From the NCBI GenBank assembly GCA_022844565.1, contig JALHLK010000001.1, positions 125,073 to 189,072 of the forward strand: a stretch of 64,000 nucleotides of DNA, given 5' to 3'. The first letter of the stretch is position 1; each line of letters starts with the position of its first letter. The notes beneath the pieces are model-generated. The model was not told the origin of the DNA and searched no databases. It saw only the letters and a program-made list of their open reading frames with translations. The position numbers and the translations under genes were made by a program. The stretch is from Saprospiraceae bacterium. GTDB taxonomy: Bacteria > Bacteroidota > Bacteroidia > Chitinophagales > Saprospiraceae. Positions 37,701-45,280 of the stretch are shown one piece after another.

Positions 37701-38224
37701 AATTTAATAATCGTTTGGTTTTCATTTATATAAAATTGGTAGTTACCCTCAGGATAAGAAACACTAAACATATCTGATTCCATATCATACCCTCCTCCTT
37801 CCGCATTATTATAAATTTGACAATAATTTGGGAATGAATTTATAATATCGTTAGGAATATTTGCCCCATTCGTGTAATATCCCTGAAAATTTTCATCAGG
37901 AATTCCTTGAACTTGTCTTGAAATCATACCACCTGCATTCAAAGACCAATTAAGACCAACCCAAGATGCGTGCTCTGCTAATTTTACGCCTCCAGCATGA
38001 TAAGACAAACTTACAGGTACGGATAGATTGCCATAATCTAGAGACGCAATTGGTATGTTGATAGAGGGTATTCCAGAAGCTCCTAGAGTTGGTATATCTA
38101 TAAATTTATTCATCATGCCAGCATTTGGCGATGGTCTGTCTATATCTTTAATTTGTTTATTAATAGGTTGTCCAATTAGACAAAAGGATAGTGATAGAAA
38201 TATAACTACGATTAAATTTTTCAT
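31787..38224 (-). CDS. RHS-repeat protein with C-terminal nuclease-like toxin domain
   Basis: 2145 residues with a Sec signal peptide (MKNLIVVIFLSLSFCLIGQP). The N-terminal third is a Bacteroidota-type RHS-associated head, with SVPVSLSYHAGGVKLAEHAS (about 70-90). The middle holds YD/RHS repeats such as YEFDKLSRLKRVSERGG. The RHS core ends in GRFTTVDPMAEAAPGWSPF and DPTGM at about 1893. Then a Cys/Ser-rich linker (DDCNCDCPGKPPC near 1950), a hydrophobic stretch, and the toxin from about 2000 to 2145. It contains H2063, H2064, W2065, N2083, W2086 and H2097 in HHWLI...WNL...SHIRWGHG, a pattern like HNH/endonuclease VII-type tails of polymorphic toxins. An immunity gene follows. Confidence 0.9.
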   Translation of the reverse strand: MKNLIVVIFLSLSFCLIGQPINKQIKDIDRPSPNAGMMNKFIDIPTLGASGIPSINIPIASLDYGNLSVPVSLSYHAGGVKLAEHASWVGLNWSLNAGGMISRQVQGIPDENFQGYYTNGANIPNDIINSFPNYCQIYNNAEGGGYDMESDMFSVSYPEGNYQFYINENQTIIKLNDDNNDKLRIITIGTDIFAGIEITTDKGNIYTFGRSLATDPLNYENTQIGSTGFTNRTGWHLTNVKSFDLIYTINFVYADETITYTTKASNSHTSNSIGNGGGTNAPISRIYSSTSRRLTEINSPESKIEFIANTARQDVTGNRLDEINIYPIGNQTNFCKKFTFHYSHFLDNRFTPTLSHHRKLKLDKIEEKSCDLSVLIPATTFDYIGTKIGQDIFLPNILSNEVDHWGYNNGKTSNNSLTVNVPNESVTLPTGSISYGSANREIDANFTQIGTLNKIVWPTGGQSEFIYENNVVTANTGAPTNTNVVNIATCGTPSQACCGSLTNQVNFTFTANQLASAKFRLEATRIFGSTCQNNPVTVTASVWQGATQVGYYQFNLASGQSSGNVNDLPLSVFGSLTAGINYTFRVQSQDGRGALIVYTQSFVTTEKLAPGLRLKTLIVNEGNLNTKITKEFSYLGSNGKSSGNIRTIEPKYAIGFSNVEFGPLTNDQGTSVTWSDSPVNTNPAYGNTVIYSKIREYIVGNGYTNFTYDTLLLLAPYASSSPIFGTTVFCTNNANLPTATAMTCLTGNCVETPLFQFNKRGKLLIQEIFNEGNTLIEKEEFTYNYITQNSTGTNIKLKVLNYAAPSTFRILYVLNSSRSLLLSKKHFKDGVETITNYTYDNLNRHTFPKTVSVTNSDNKTVVETNFYSHEYPNTTIQQSLLSKNLIKQYKNEKLVATIKVDGSEEEYALFNNSQPRLHKIYRDKYTWSSTGVISGTNKVLEATINAYDTRGNISQMTQEGWAPEYFTWNNNGSLLSKTFNNFVKQYNYYSNTRLLQSFIDVDGQTTNYEFDKLSRLKRVSERGGNVLTDVSYNFKTPTDPFNWMKVKKTFTPVSNSALNILEDISYFDGFGRHTSTIKKNQAANGFDLIVDAKKFDNKGRADKIFEPYQSPNSNGSYFDIPTSAPHTMIAFEPSPLNRAASSTPATWHATLISYGSNNSTDAVKYASNLSTNYPDNTLSKEIATDPNGNRTITFKDKLGRTILVRKTNSSGIEIADTYTNFDDKGRIRNVYPPSTTTSSTNLIFSYLYDGEDKMTWKKVPDMDGVTINYNSRDLPAATWLPKENKWLVNNYDIFGRATITGLTSNSTLPSNLESITIPDILSQAVYDGASGLGVTRTPTNIDKGKLTTEQVRILGTSNFVSTTNFYDTYGRIDFKRANNHLNLGSINVLSPPERWLYSYDFADNIITETRNHNINGHTRTITTTNVYNNKGLLQDVNFNGGVGESNRLISTMTYTHRNQLLSKSIGVTNTLQKLDYTYNPQGWLSSINPALPIPSSFVQFPTTLPSGTGNLNNDLFHMAIQYDNPETNVGSTTTIQRNGNIAQLQHQTIGREKEYWSYSYDYLDRLRTASHTRMNGVGGIAVGHFTENITYDGPRGNISSIIRNGLLVNQSGGNYTSSSSGLIDNLTLTYIAGTNRLSSVVDNGNVSFRHLGFNILSGGGASTNSYDASGNLTYDHTKKATIAYNYLNLPSTITFANGNIIDYTYDASGKKLTTTRRLNTTTTSEIQHYLDGIEYKQQIATTNYRLEAIYHPEGRIYNTDITNLASSTITLRHEFCIKDHLGNTRLTFTDKNNDGSIQVPGEILQENHYYPFGMNTNGPWMNDAAANDKPYQYNGKELESFGGLGWNDYGARFYDPSIGRFTTVDPMAEAAPGWSPFRYGFNNPLAYTDPTGMAEEPVNENQRKTQNAEENYANLRSFGDFTKAAASGEIDEHSQMSTNSSGDKSASSETQSDDCNCDCPGKPPCESEGASVGESLVPFMGSYLDYKYRMERGDYFRAGGNGFLFITDVFLIKSLFFGLGKGVVKAGLKQGTKRYFGIGMSHEYSATVSRLSRLGVDMSGYKHHWLISQSMMNKHVWLKPIGNQAWNLTRFSSQASHIRWGHGYKFGDQSAIWGWKFLYPISSTPLGFKLGIASSTGHIYSTSQK

Positions 38225-38237
38225 TATTATTTATTTA

Positions 38238-39533
38238 TTAGTGAGAAACAACTAAAACTTCAGAGGCCTTAAAACTTCCTGTTTTTATATTCAGAATATA
38301 TTTTCCATTTGGCATATTTCTCACATCGATTAAATATTCCCCTGATACATGAGGTAAAAATTTATAGTTCGAAATCAATTTTCCAACTTCATCATATATT
38401 ACTACATCTAGTTGTTCCTTAAACATCCTTTTTGTATCGAATTTGATTTTGACATCATCTCCAGCTGGATTTGGAATTAAGCTAAGATTTATGGGTAAAC
38501 TTATATCGGAATTTCGTTGTTCAATTTCGAAATTATCGAGTGGGTTTTTTGCACATTTTGAATTGCCTTTTGATAAATTTTTACGTAAGCCCTTATTACT
38601 TAAAACTGATTGAATTCTATATTTCTGACCTTCAGTAAGAAGAAATAAACTTTCATCGTCACTATTATCCATTATGTTCATATTCATTTCTACAGGATTA
38701 CCATCACATAGGCTTATATGTTTATACACCTGTGCAACACCATAATTTGGGGCATTATGAATGGGCGTGTCTGAAACATTATCGTCCGAACATGGTGAGT
38801 AATCATTCCATAGTTCATATAAGCCTAGGTATGAACCTATTAAGTGAGACAGTGTTTTTCCTTTATTATATGGAGGCTTGGCAAATTTCGAAGTACCAAA
38901 AAATTTGAAATCTATTACGATTCCATCTGTTTTGCTTGCTCCTCCAGGCATTTGTGCAAACCCTGCCGTATCTCCAATCATGTTACACACCCATACATTA
39001 AGATATTGATCAGTATCCCATGGATCCACTCCACCTGTTGCTTTTGATTTGAGACTATCAGAGCATGTCCATTTTTTCGACCCAACCGGTACCCAATTAA
39101 TACTTGGACTTTTGTTTTGGCCATTTCCATCAGCTATGCAAAATTCGAGATCTAGTCTTGCTATTTTTTTATCAAAGCCTTCTAGCGTCAGTGCTTTTGT
39201 AACTACTGGTAATATTGCTTTTGTTCCATAATCTTCTGTTATAACTTCCAGTTGTCTATATATTTCATTATCATCTTTTTCATTAACATTGGGGTCATAT
39301 AGCATATGAAAAACAACAGGAATTCTAATATTTTGAAATTTACCATTAATTTTAAATTCATAAATTTCTTTTTCCATAATAGCTTTCTTTCTTTCGTAGG
39401 CTGTGTCAAGTAAATTTTTATGCATCATAAACTGTGTTGCATAAGTCCTATTTATCTTTACGTTTTTGTCTTGCGCCCTTAAAACCAGATTAAATATTAC
39501 CAAAAGAAATATCCAGTACCACTTATTATTCAT
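38238..39533 (-). CDS. Secreted M43-type metalloprotease homologue with degenerate zinc site and T9SS domain
   Basis: 431 residues from the ATG at 39533; a TTG seven codons upstream is less likely. Signal peptide: MNNKWYWIFLLVIFNLVLRA. The M43 (pappalysin-type) layout is seen: a propeptide-like region, the VFHMLYDP start, then the zinc helix. The canonical HExxHxxGxxH is replaced in register by H230-LIG-S234-YLG-L-Y-E240: E231 is L, the second H is S, the third H is E; only H230 and G237 remain. The Met-turn methionine M288 (NIMD) is kept. The C-terminus (about 345-431, LIPNPAGDD to the end) is a type IX secretion sorting domain. It is very likely not catalytic. It is 13 bases upstream of the RHS gene. 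Confidence 0.82.
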   Translation of the reverse strand: MNNKWYWIFLLVIFNLVLRAQDKNVKINRTYATQFMMHKNLLDTAYERKKAIMEKEIYEFKINGKFQNIRIPVVFHMLYDPNVNEKDDNEIYRQLEVITEDYGTKAILPVVTKALTLEGFDKKIARLDLEFCIADGNGQNKSPSINWVPVGSKKWTCSDSLKSKATGGVDPWDTDQYLNVWVCNMIGDTAGFAQMPGGASKTDGIVIDFKFFGTSKFAKPPYNKGKTLSHLIGSYLGLYELWNDYSPCSDDNVSDTPIHNAPNYGVAQVYKHISLCDGNPVEMNMNIMDNSDDESLFLLTEGQKYRIQSVLSNKGLRKNLSKGNSKCAKNPLDNFEIEQRNSDISLPINLSLIPNPAGDDVKIKFDTKRMFKEQLDVVIYDEVGKLISNYKFLPHVSGEYLIDVRNMPNGKYILNIKTGSFKASEVLVVSH

Positions 39534-39658
39534 GTCCAAATTAATTTGATGCAAAAATATTTTAAATTTTTAAAAGATATTTCAATTTTTTGTTCTATCT
39601 TTATGTTGTATTTGTTCTAACCGCTTGAACTTTATTTTTACAACTCAATAATTTAACA

Positions 39659-40051
39659 ATGAATCGCGCACTTTTATTCAACATCCAGCAAATAAGAAAT
39701 ATTAAAAACCTTGATCAAGCCTATCTAGCAGACCAATTAGGAGTAAGTACAGAATGGTATTCTAAAATGGAAACCGGTAAAACCAATCTCAAAGTAGATC
39801 AACTAGAGAAAATTGTAAAAATATTAGGTATTGAAGTCAAAGATCTATATGAATTTGATTCTTCTCATATTTTTGAAAAAACAAAGCAAATAGGTCTTGA
39901 TGATGCAAATTTTCAGAATTCTTCTCTAGATAAGGAGATTATAGAAAAACTACTACTAGTGCTAGAAAGGCTTTCCCGCGGATTGGGCAGTGTTAAAGTT
40001 ATTCGCAAGGATTATAGGAAAATCATGACTAAAAGAGGTAAAAGGCCTTAG
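39659..40051 (+). CDS. XRE-family HTH transcriptional regulator
   Basis: 130 residues. An N-terminal HTH_3 domain covers residues 7-62 with LDQAYLADQLGVSTEWYSKM, then ETGKTNLKVDQLEKIV. The C-terminal part is helical and basic (RKDYRKIMTKRGKRP at the end). It diverges from the M43-type gene, with 125 bases between the starts, so it could regulate the RHS cassette; this is inference. Confidence 0.85.
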   Translation: MNRALLFNIQQIRNIKNLDQAYLADQLGVSTEWYSKMETGKTNLKVDQLEKIVKILGIEVKDLYEFDSSHIFEKTKQIGLDDANFQNSSLDKEIIEKLLLVLERLSRGLGSVKVIRKDYRKIMTKRGKRP

Positions 40052-40139
40052 TTAGTATGTCGGTATCAAATACTCACCGGTGTCTCGGTTTTTGAAATCT
40101 AGATGATCTTTTCCATAAAAAGTGCAGAATATAGCAACC

Positions 40140-41036
40140 TCATCTCGCACCCCCATCCATCTTCCCTCCATACTCATACCCCTCAACCCACCATTCTTTC
40201 ATCAATTTTGGATTGAAGTAAAATGAATGTTCGGTCAATACACGGGGAGTGTAGTAAAAGTTGAATTTGATATTTTTGTTATAGATACTTTCGAGGGTGC
40301 CGATTTTAATGTCTTGATTACCTATCTGATTGAGCATAAAATCTAGGGTGTTGATCAATACATCAAAAGGGTTTCGGGAGACAGTACGACGTACTTTTTT
40401 GTTTTTGGGCTGTAGAATGATGACGTCGAGCTCGGTGGCACCTGCATCAATGGCTTCTTCGAGCGGGATGTAATTGCCAAATCCTCCATCAGCGTACTCG
40501 AGTCCATTTTTTTCGTAGATGCTCATGAAAGGGACTAGGCAGGTGCTAGCCCATATCCAATCACAAAAATCTTCGTAGTTGTGGTCGGACAGGTATTTGT
40601 ATTCTACGATATTGAGGGTAAGATTGGAAACGGTGATGGCTACTTTGAGGTTGAGCTCTTTGGCTTTTTCATGGAGGTCTTCGGTGTAAATATTTTTGAT
40701 GGTTTGTCTTAATGCTTTTGTCTCTCCGAAAGTACGCTTCCTTCTAATAAACATCATGATGTTACTCAGGTGATTCATACTGCTTTTAAAGGTACCATCC
40801 TCAAATTCTTTTACTTTAAAAGGTGAAACGTTGAAGACATCAGCTTGGTTTACATTGGTGTAAGCTTGCTTGATGCGCTCGATTTCATTGAGTGCTAAGA
40901 AGGGTACGAGTAGGCTACCCGCACTACAACCTACGAATATGTCGTATTTTTTCTTTTGTGATAATATAAAATATTCTGCTAGGCCCCCTGCAAATGCACC
41001 TTTAGAGCCTCCTCCTGAGATTACGAGTGCTTTCAA
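40140..41036 (-). CDS. Patatin-like phospholipase
   Basis: 298 residues. The patatin features are visible: the oxyanion glycine-rich loop SGGGSKGAFAGGLAEY (residues 7-22), the nucleophile elbow GCSAG with S38, and the catalytic aspartate in ADGGFGNYIP (about 177). It hydrolyses acyl chains of phospholipids or lysophospholipids. It lies 42 bases downstream of the SDR gene on the same strand. Confidence 0.93.
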   Translation of the reverse strand: MKALVISGGGSKGAFAGGLAEYFILSQKKKYDIFVGCSAGSLLVPFLALNEIERIKQAYTNVNQADVFNVSPFKVKEFEDGTFKSSMNHLSNIMMFIRRKRTFGETKALRQTIKNIYTEDLHEKAKELNLKVAITVSNLTLNIVEYKYLSDHNYEDFCDWIWASTCLVPFMSIYEKNGLEYADGGFGNYIPLEEAIDAGATELDVIILQPKNKKVRRTVSRNPFDVLINTLDFMLNQIGNQDIKIGTLESIYNKNIKFNFYYTPRVLTEHSFYFNPKLMKEWWVEGYEYGGKMDGGAR

Positions 41037-41078
41037 TGGAGTTAATTTAGGTTGTATTTTAAATAATTGGACATTCCC

Positions 41079-41867
41079 TTATATTACTTTTTGTTTTTTT
41101 ATAAAAATGTCAAACAACTTAGGTGTTAGTTTCTTAAACCAAACGGCAAAACCCTCTTTAAACCCGCCTATGATCACTTCTCTTTTTCTTTTAGCGATCG
41201 CATCAGCTGCTTTTATTGCAAAAGAGGCGGGACTCAAGCCTTTGTCATTGGCACTGTTAATGATGATGTCTGCTGTGCTTCCTATGGAGTTTTTGGTAAT
41301 ATTCGTGGCAACAAATCCGGGCATTATATTGCACACACTCACACCTTGATCTTCTACCTCAATCCTAAGACAATCAAAATATCCTGTCAGCGCATGCTTC
41401 GAAGCGGCATAGGCTGACCTGTATTTGGTATTGATCTTACCCATCACACTGTTGATCACCACTATTTGGCCTTTATTTTTGATAATTTCTGGTAGACAGG
41501 CTTTGGTCAGGGCTAATACTCCATACAAGTTAAGGTCTATGATCTTCTTTTCATCTTCAAAGCTGGTATCGACGGCTAGACTACGTTGACTTATCCCTGC
41601 ATTATTGATGAGGATATCTACTGTCCCAATTTCTTTTAATAAATCAGCTATAAAAACGCCACCTTGATCATATTTTGACACATCAAAAACCTTAGCTATG
41701 CTTGGCGATGTTTTGTCCAGTTGGTTTAGTACCCGCGTCAATTCCTTTTCATTTCTTGCCACTAATATGACATGTGCTCCTCTTTTGTTGAGTTCTATTG
41801 CAAGGTGTTCACCAAGTCCTGAGGAGGCCCCTGTGATCAGTACTTTTTTATGATTGAAATAATCCAT
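41079..41867 (-). CDS. Short-chain dehydrogenase/reductase
   Basis: 262 residues of the classical SDR fold. Cofactor motif TGASSGLGEHLA (residues 11-22), the structural NNAGIS (about 88-93), the catalytic serine in INSVMGK (about 140) and YAASKHAL (about 152-159, the YxxxK pair) are visible. The C-terminus extends with a short hydrophobic amphipathic tail. It resembles membrane-peripheral SDRs of the DHRS7-like group. Substrate unknown. It precedes the patatin gene. Confidence 0.92.
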   Translation of the reverse strand: MDYFNHKKVLITGASSGLGEHLAIELNKRGAHVILVARNEKELTRVLNQLDKTSPSIAKVFDVSKYDQGGVFIADLLKEIGTVDILINNAGISQRSLAVDTSFEDEKKIIDLNLYGVLALTKACLPEIIKNKGQIVVINSVMGKINTKYRSAYAASKHALTGYFDCLRIEVEDQGVSVCNIMPGFVATNITKNSIGSTADIIINSANDKGLSPASFAIKAADAIAKRKREVIIGGFKEGFAVWFKKLTPKLFDIFIKKQKVI

Positions 41868-41991
41868 AGTTGATTGAATTTAGTGTTTATAAGGCTAAAG
41901 TTCAAAAGTATAATTTTTGTAGAGGATTTCAAAGTACTTGGAAGGATTTAGTTGGACTTTGTAAGTTGTAAACTAACTTTTGGCTAATTTT

Positions 41992-42096
41992 ACCCCTAAC
42001 CCTAAAGGGAGCTTAGCCAAAAAAAATCAAATAACCAACAAAGATTCTTTTTGAAAATGAACGCTTTTTTGCCTCCCTTTAGGGGCGGGGCAAAGC
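41992..42096. repeat. Imperfect inverted repeat in an intergenic region
   Basis: Two arms, ACCCCTAACCCTAAAGGGAG and the complement of CTCCCTTTAGGGGCGGGG, are separated by about 40 bases. They could form a long hairpin between the SDR start and the next gene. It resembles the small palindromic intergenic repeats of Bacteroidota. No gene lies in this 260-base gap. Confidence 0.6.
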
Positions 42097-42127
42097 AAAA
42101 AAGGGTTTACAATGAACTCAGAAATTT

Positions 42128-43900
42128 CTACCTCCCTAATTGCTGCCTTTTCTTACCATCGATTGTCTTGTAAGTATAAATTTTTATATTTTTAAAACAG
42201 ATTTTTTCATCGTTTTCGGCATTCCAAACAGAACCGACAACTTTTGTGGTATTTTTAGGAAGTAGAGCGTCTATCCAAACGGTGGTCCATTCATTGTTGG
42301 TGGTGAATCGTTGTACGCGGATCATCTCATTTTTGATATTGGCGTCTTGGTCGTAAAAACTGATCAGCATTTGAGCAAAATGCCAGGCCTCAACGTCAGT
42401 TGAAGATGTCAAAGCATCTAACATAAAGCGGACTTGATTATGCGTAGTATCTTGTCGTAATGCTTCCCATCTGCGTGTGTATTGAGTTTTTTTGTCTAAA
42501 CAATACCTAAGTCTATCTTTAATAATGACGATAGAATCTTGAATTGGACCTTCGTAGATGATTTCGGTATCCAATAGTTTGATGGTCTGTGGAGAAAGGT
42601 CTTCGCGGCCTAATACGTGATAAAAATAGTCTCGCGACATTTCTTTAGAGGCGATGAAATTGCCTGATTGTTTGTGATAGATCAACCAATAATTGAAGTA
42701 ACCACAGATGACCAATGCGAGCGCAATAGGGACGAACCAAAATGTCTTTTTCTCTATAAAAAATTGATAGAAACTAGCACTACAAAATATCAATATTGGA
42801 TAAATACCTACCATATGAGAGTTGCCGATTTCAGTACCAAAACTATTGACATTGGATGAGCCAAGTAGGCCTTGAAAAACTAAAAAGGTGATTATAAATG
42901 GATAAAACAGTCTTTTATTTTGAAAATAGAGTGTAATAAAGCCTAAAAGTGAAATAATCATAATTGGTGTGTAAACTAACCACCCAAATCCTACACTAAA
43001 CCATGCATCAAGAAAGTTGGGCCAAAAAAAGCCAAATATCCTTCCATCGTAATTGTAAAACTCATAAGTATCCAATACATATTTTGTATAAAATAAATGC
43101 AATGATAGCAAGGCTCCTGAAATTAAAAAAATAAGAATATAGTACTTAAAATGACGGAGAAAATGAATGATCTTAGCTTTAATATGTCTTATCTGAGGTG
43201 ATGAATACCATAAGAATACAAGCAGTAAAAAAACCAAATAATTTAAATCACTCAAAACCAAAATACCGAGCGATAGCCCAATCAATACGGCTGATAAGAC
43301 AGTGGGTTTATTCCAATATTTGTCTAAAAAATATAGAAATGAGGCTGTTAAAACAAACTGACCATAAGGGAAAAATTCTGTTGAAGTTGCAATGTCGGTG
43401 AGTTGGGTGCTGAGTACCGAAATCAATAAGGAAAAGAAGGTGACCGCAGGACTGAAATATTGAGCTAAATGAAGGTAAGAAATGGCCAAACCAATCAATA
43501 ATAAAATTATTTTCCAATAGTGCAAGCTGATCTGATAGGGTAGTGCGTATCCATCTTTGGGCTGTGTCGTAAAGTGGCAATATAGCTCAGCAATGTAGAA
43601 TGCGGGTAAATATAGCACCGCCATTCCTGGACTATTTCTGATTAATTTTAAATTACTTTTATCGTGGTAATAGAGCGCATTTAGGTTTTTAAAATCATAT
43701 TTTTCGCTTAGTGTATCAATCCATTCAATTTTTCTGATGTCATGATAGGTAAGTATGGCTGGTAAGTAGATATAATCATTAGGCAAAAGATCCGTGGCTA
43801 ATTTACTTTGATGCTCTTCACCGAATTGGGTATACTTTGCATCAGTTACTAGAAAGAGTATTAAGGAAAGAGCTATGAAGATGTATAGGTTTCTTCCCAT
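42128..43900 (-). CDS. Polytopic membrane protein, GT-C glycosyltransferase-like
   Basis: 590 residues with about 10-11 hydrophobic helices in the first 430 residues and a soluble C-terminal part of about 160 residues. The N-terminal region has the first extracytoplasmic loop with DAKYTQFGEEHQSK, like GT-C mannosyl-/arabinosyl-transferase-type proteins. No diagnostic DD or DE motif is certain to me. It might transfer lipid-linked sugars, but this is a weak call. It is followed by the ORF for the SDR after 260 bases and preceded by the thioredoxin gene, 39 bases away. Confidence 0.7.
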   Translation of the reverse strand: MGRNLYIFIALSLILFLVTDAKYTQFGEEHQSKLATDLLPNDYIYLPAILTYHDIRKIEWIDTLSEKYDFKNLNALYYHDKSNLKLIRNSPGMAVLYLPAFYIAELYCHFTTQPKDGYALPYQISLHYWKIILLLIGLAISYLHLAQYFSPAVTFFSLLISVLSTQLTDIATSTEFFPYGQFVLTASFLYFLDKYWNKPTVLSAVLIGLSLGILVLSDLNYLVFLLLVFLWYSSPQIRHIKAKIIHFLRHFKYYILIFLISGALLSLHLFYTKYVLDTYEFYNYDGRIFGFFWPNFLDAWFSVGFGWLVYTPIMIISLLGFITLYFQNKRLFYPFIITFLVFQGLLGSSNVNSFGTEIGNSHMVGIYPILIFCSASFYQFFIEKKTFWFVPIALALVICGYFNYWLIYHKQSGNFIASKEMSRDYFYHVLGREDLSPQTIKLLDTEIIYEGPIQDSIVIIKDRLRYCLDKKTQYTRRWEALRQDTTHNQVRFMLDALTSSTDVEAWHFAQMLISFYDQDANIKNEMIRVQRFTTNNEWTTVWIDALLPKNTTKVVGSVWNAENDEKICFKNIKIYTYKTIDGKKRQQLGR

Positions 43901-43939
43901 TTTATTACTGTTGCTATACTGTCTTGAAAGGAAAGAAAG

Positions 43940-45106
43940 TTATTGGTATTCTTTGATTTTATTGTAAATCAACTCATGCTTCTTGACCAATTCTTCATTA
44001 TTTTTAATCTTACTTTTAGCTTTTTCTATCTCCTTTAAGGCTTTGTCTTTTTCACCATTTTTGACCAAAGTGATGCAATAAAGCTCAAGGTTTTCTAAGT
44101 TCTCTTGTTTGTTGTAAAGCTGTTTAGCAAAGTTGGCAGCTTTTGCTTGTATTTCACTACTATTAGTAAAACTTGTACACATATCTGTAATCAACTTTTG
44201 AACTTCTAAAGGATTGTTATTCAATGTCTGTTTTACAAAGGCTTCTGCCGTCTCTAAGTAAGTCTTTTCATTTTTGAAGGCTTTGTAATAATCCAACTTT
44301 AATTCATTTTCTAAAGTTTTATTGGTGGTAAGATGTTGTTTAGCTTTCGAGACAGACTCCTGAAGTAAATCCACCAATTCAAATTCAATGGCTTTTTGTG
44401 CAGTTTTTCGACAAGCTGTTTCAACTTTTTCTTCAAATTTTGCTAGAGAGACCATTTCTATGATTGATTTTTTTAATTTAATCATTTCTTCAAAAATCTT
44501 GCTATCCGCCCCGTCAGTACCTTCAAAAAGTATCATCGCTTTTTCACTTTCCTTTAAGTCTTTAGCTTTTTCGAGGTAATCCATGATCACTTTAGTAGTA
44601 GATTTGCCCGATTTGTTTAAAGCGGTCACATATTTAATCATTAAAGGGTATGTTCTATCTCCAGCTGTATATTTTTCTTCAAGAGTGGTCAAAGAAGGAC
44701 CAGCACCTTTCAAAGCCTCCTTGCCTAATGCTAGTAAACCTTCAAGCTTTTGACCTCCGACTGCTTTTTTAACTATATTTCCTTCCGCATTGATGAACAT
44801 AAGTGTAGGGTAAGCGCTTACTGGGTACTTACTTCCAAATGTTTTACCAGGACCACTTTCCATATCCATTTTTACATTTACAAAATTGGTGTTGTAAAAA
44901 CTACCAGCTTCAGAAAGCGTAAAAACGTTGGCAGCCATCGCTTTACAAGGCCCGCACCATGTGGTATACGCATCAACAAAAATCAACTTGCCTTCTTGTT
45001 CTGCTTTCTTAAGTGCATCATCCCACGTCCCAGTTTCAAATACGATACCTTGACCAGTGGCTGAAAAACTGATAAACAATCCTACTACGAAAAGTAATTT
45101 ATTCAT
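43940..45106 (-). CDS. Thioredoxin-like secreted protein with helical extension
   Basis: 388 residues from the ATG at 45106. The start 8 codons upstream is less likely because the ATG opens a typical signal peptide (MNKLLFVVGLFISFSATGQG). The thioredoxin fold shows WCGPCKAM at about residues 50-57, then an aspartate/lysine-rich second half. The last 240 residues are helical, with TPR-like repeats, ending KNNEELVKKHELIYNKIKEY. It likely assists disulfide or protein-folding chemistry in the periplasm. Confidence 0.85.
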   Translation of the reverse strand: MNKLLFVVGLFISFSATGQGIVFETGTWDDALKKAEQEGKLIFVDAYTTWCGPCKAMAANVFTLSEAGSFYNTNFVNVKMDMESGPGKTFGSKYPVSAYPTLMFINAEGNIVKKAVGGQKLEGLLALGKEALKGAGPSLTTLEEKYTAGDRTYPLMIKYVTALNKSGKSTTKVIMDYLEKAKDLKESEKAMILFEGTDGADSKIFEEMIKLKKSIIEMVSLAKFEEKVETACRKTAQKAIEFELVDLLQESVSKAKQHLTTNKTLENELKLDYYKAFKNEKTYLETAEAFVKQTLNNNPLEVQKLITDMCTSFTNSSEIQAKAANFAKQLYNKQENLENLELYCITLVKNGEKDKALKEIEKAKSKIKNNEELVKKHELIYNKIKEYQ

Positions 45107-45280
45107 TGTACTTCGATATTTTATCCACAAATATAAAAATTATTTAATAGGTAATAGCTATTAAGGGATTGGATAACAAAATCTTAATTCATTCCTAAAT
45201 TATCAATGTGAAAAGATTCTCTTTGGAAATTGGATAATATCCCTTTAAAAGTCTTAGTTTCGTCTTCTAAATTATAAAAA

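Noticed and set aside
40870-41349. A 159-residue open frame on the plus strand
   Set aside because: It lies opposite the patatin and SDR genes, whose motifs are intact, and its translation has no domain. It is a shadow frame.
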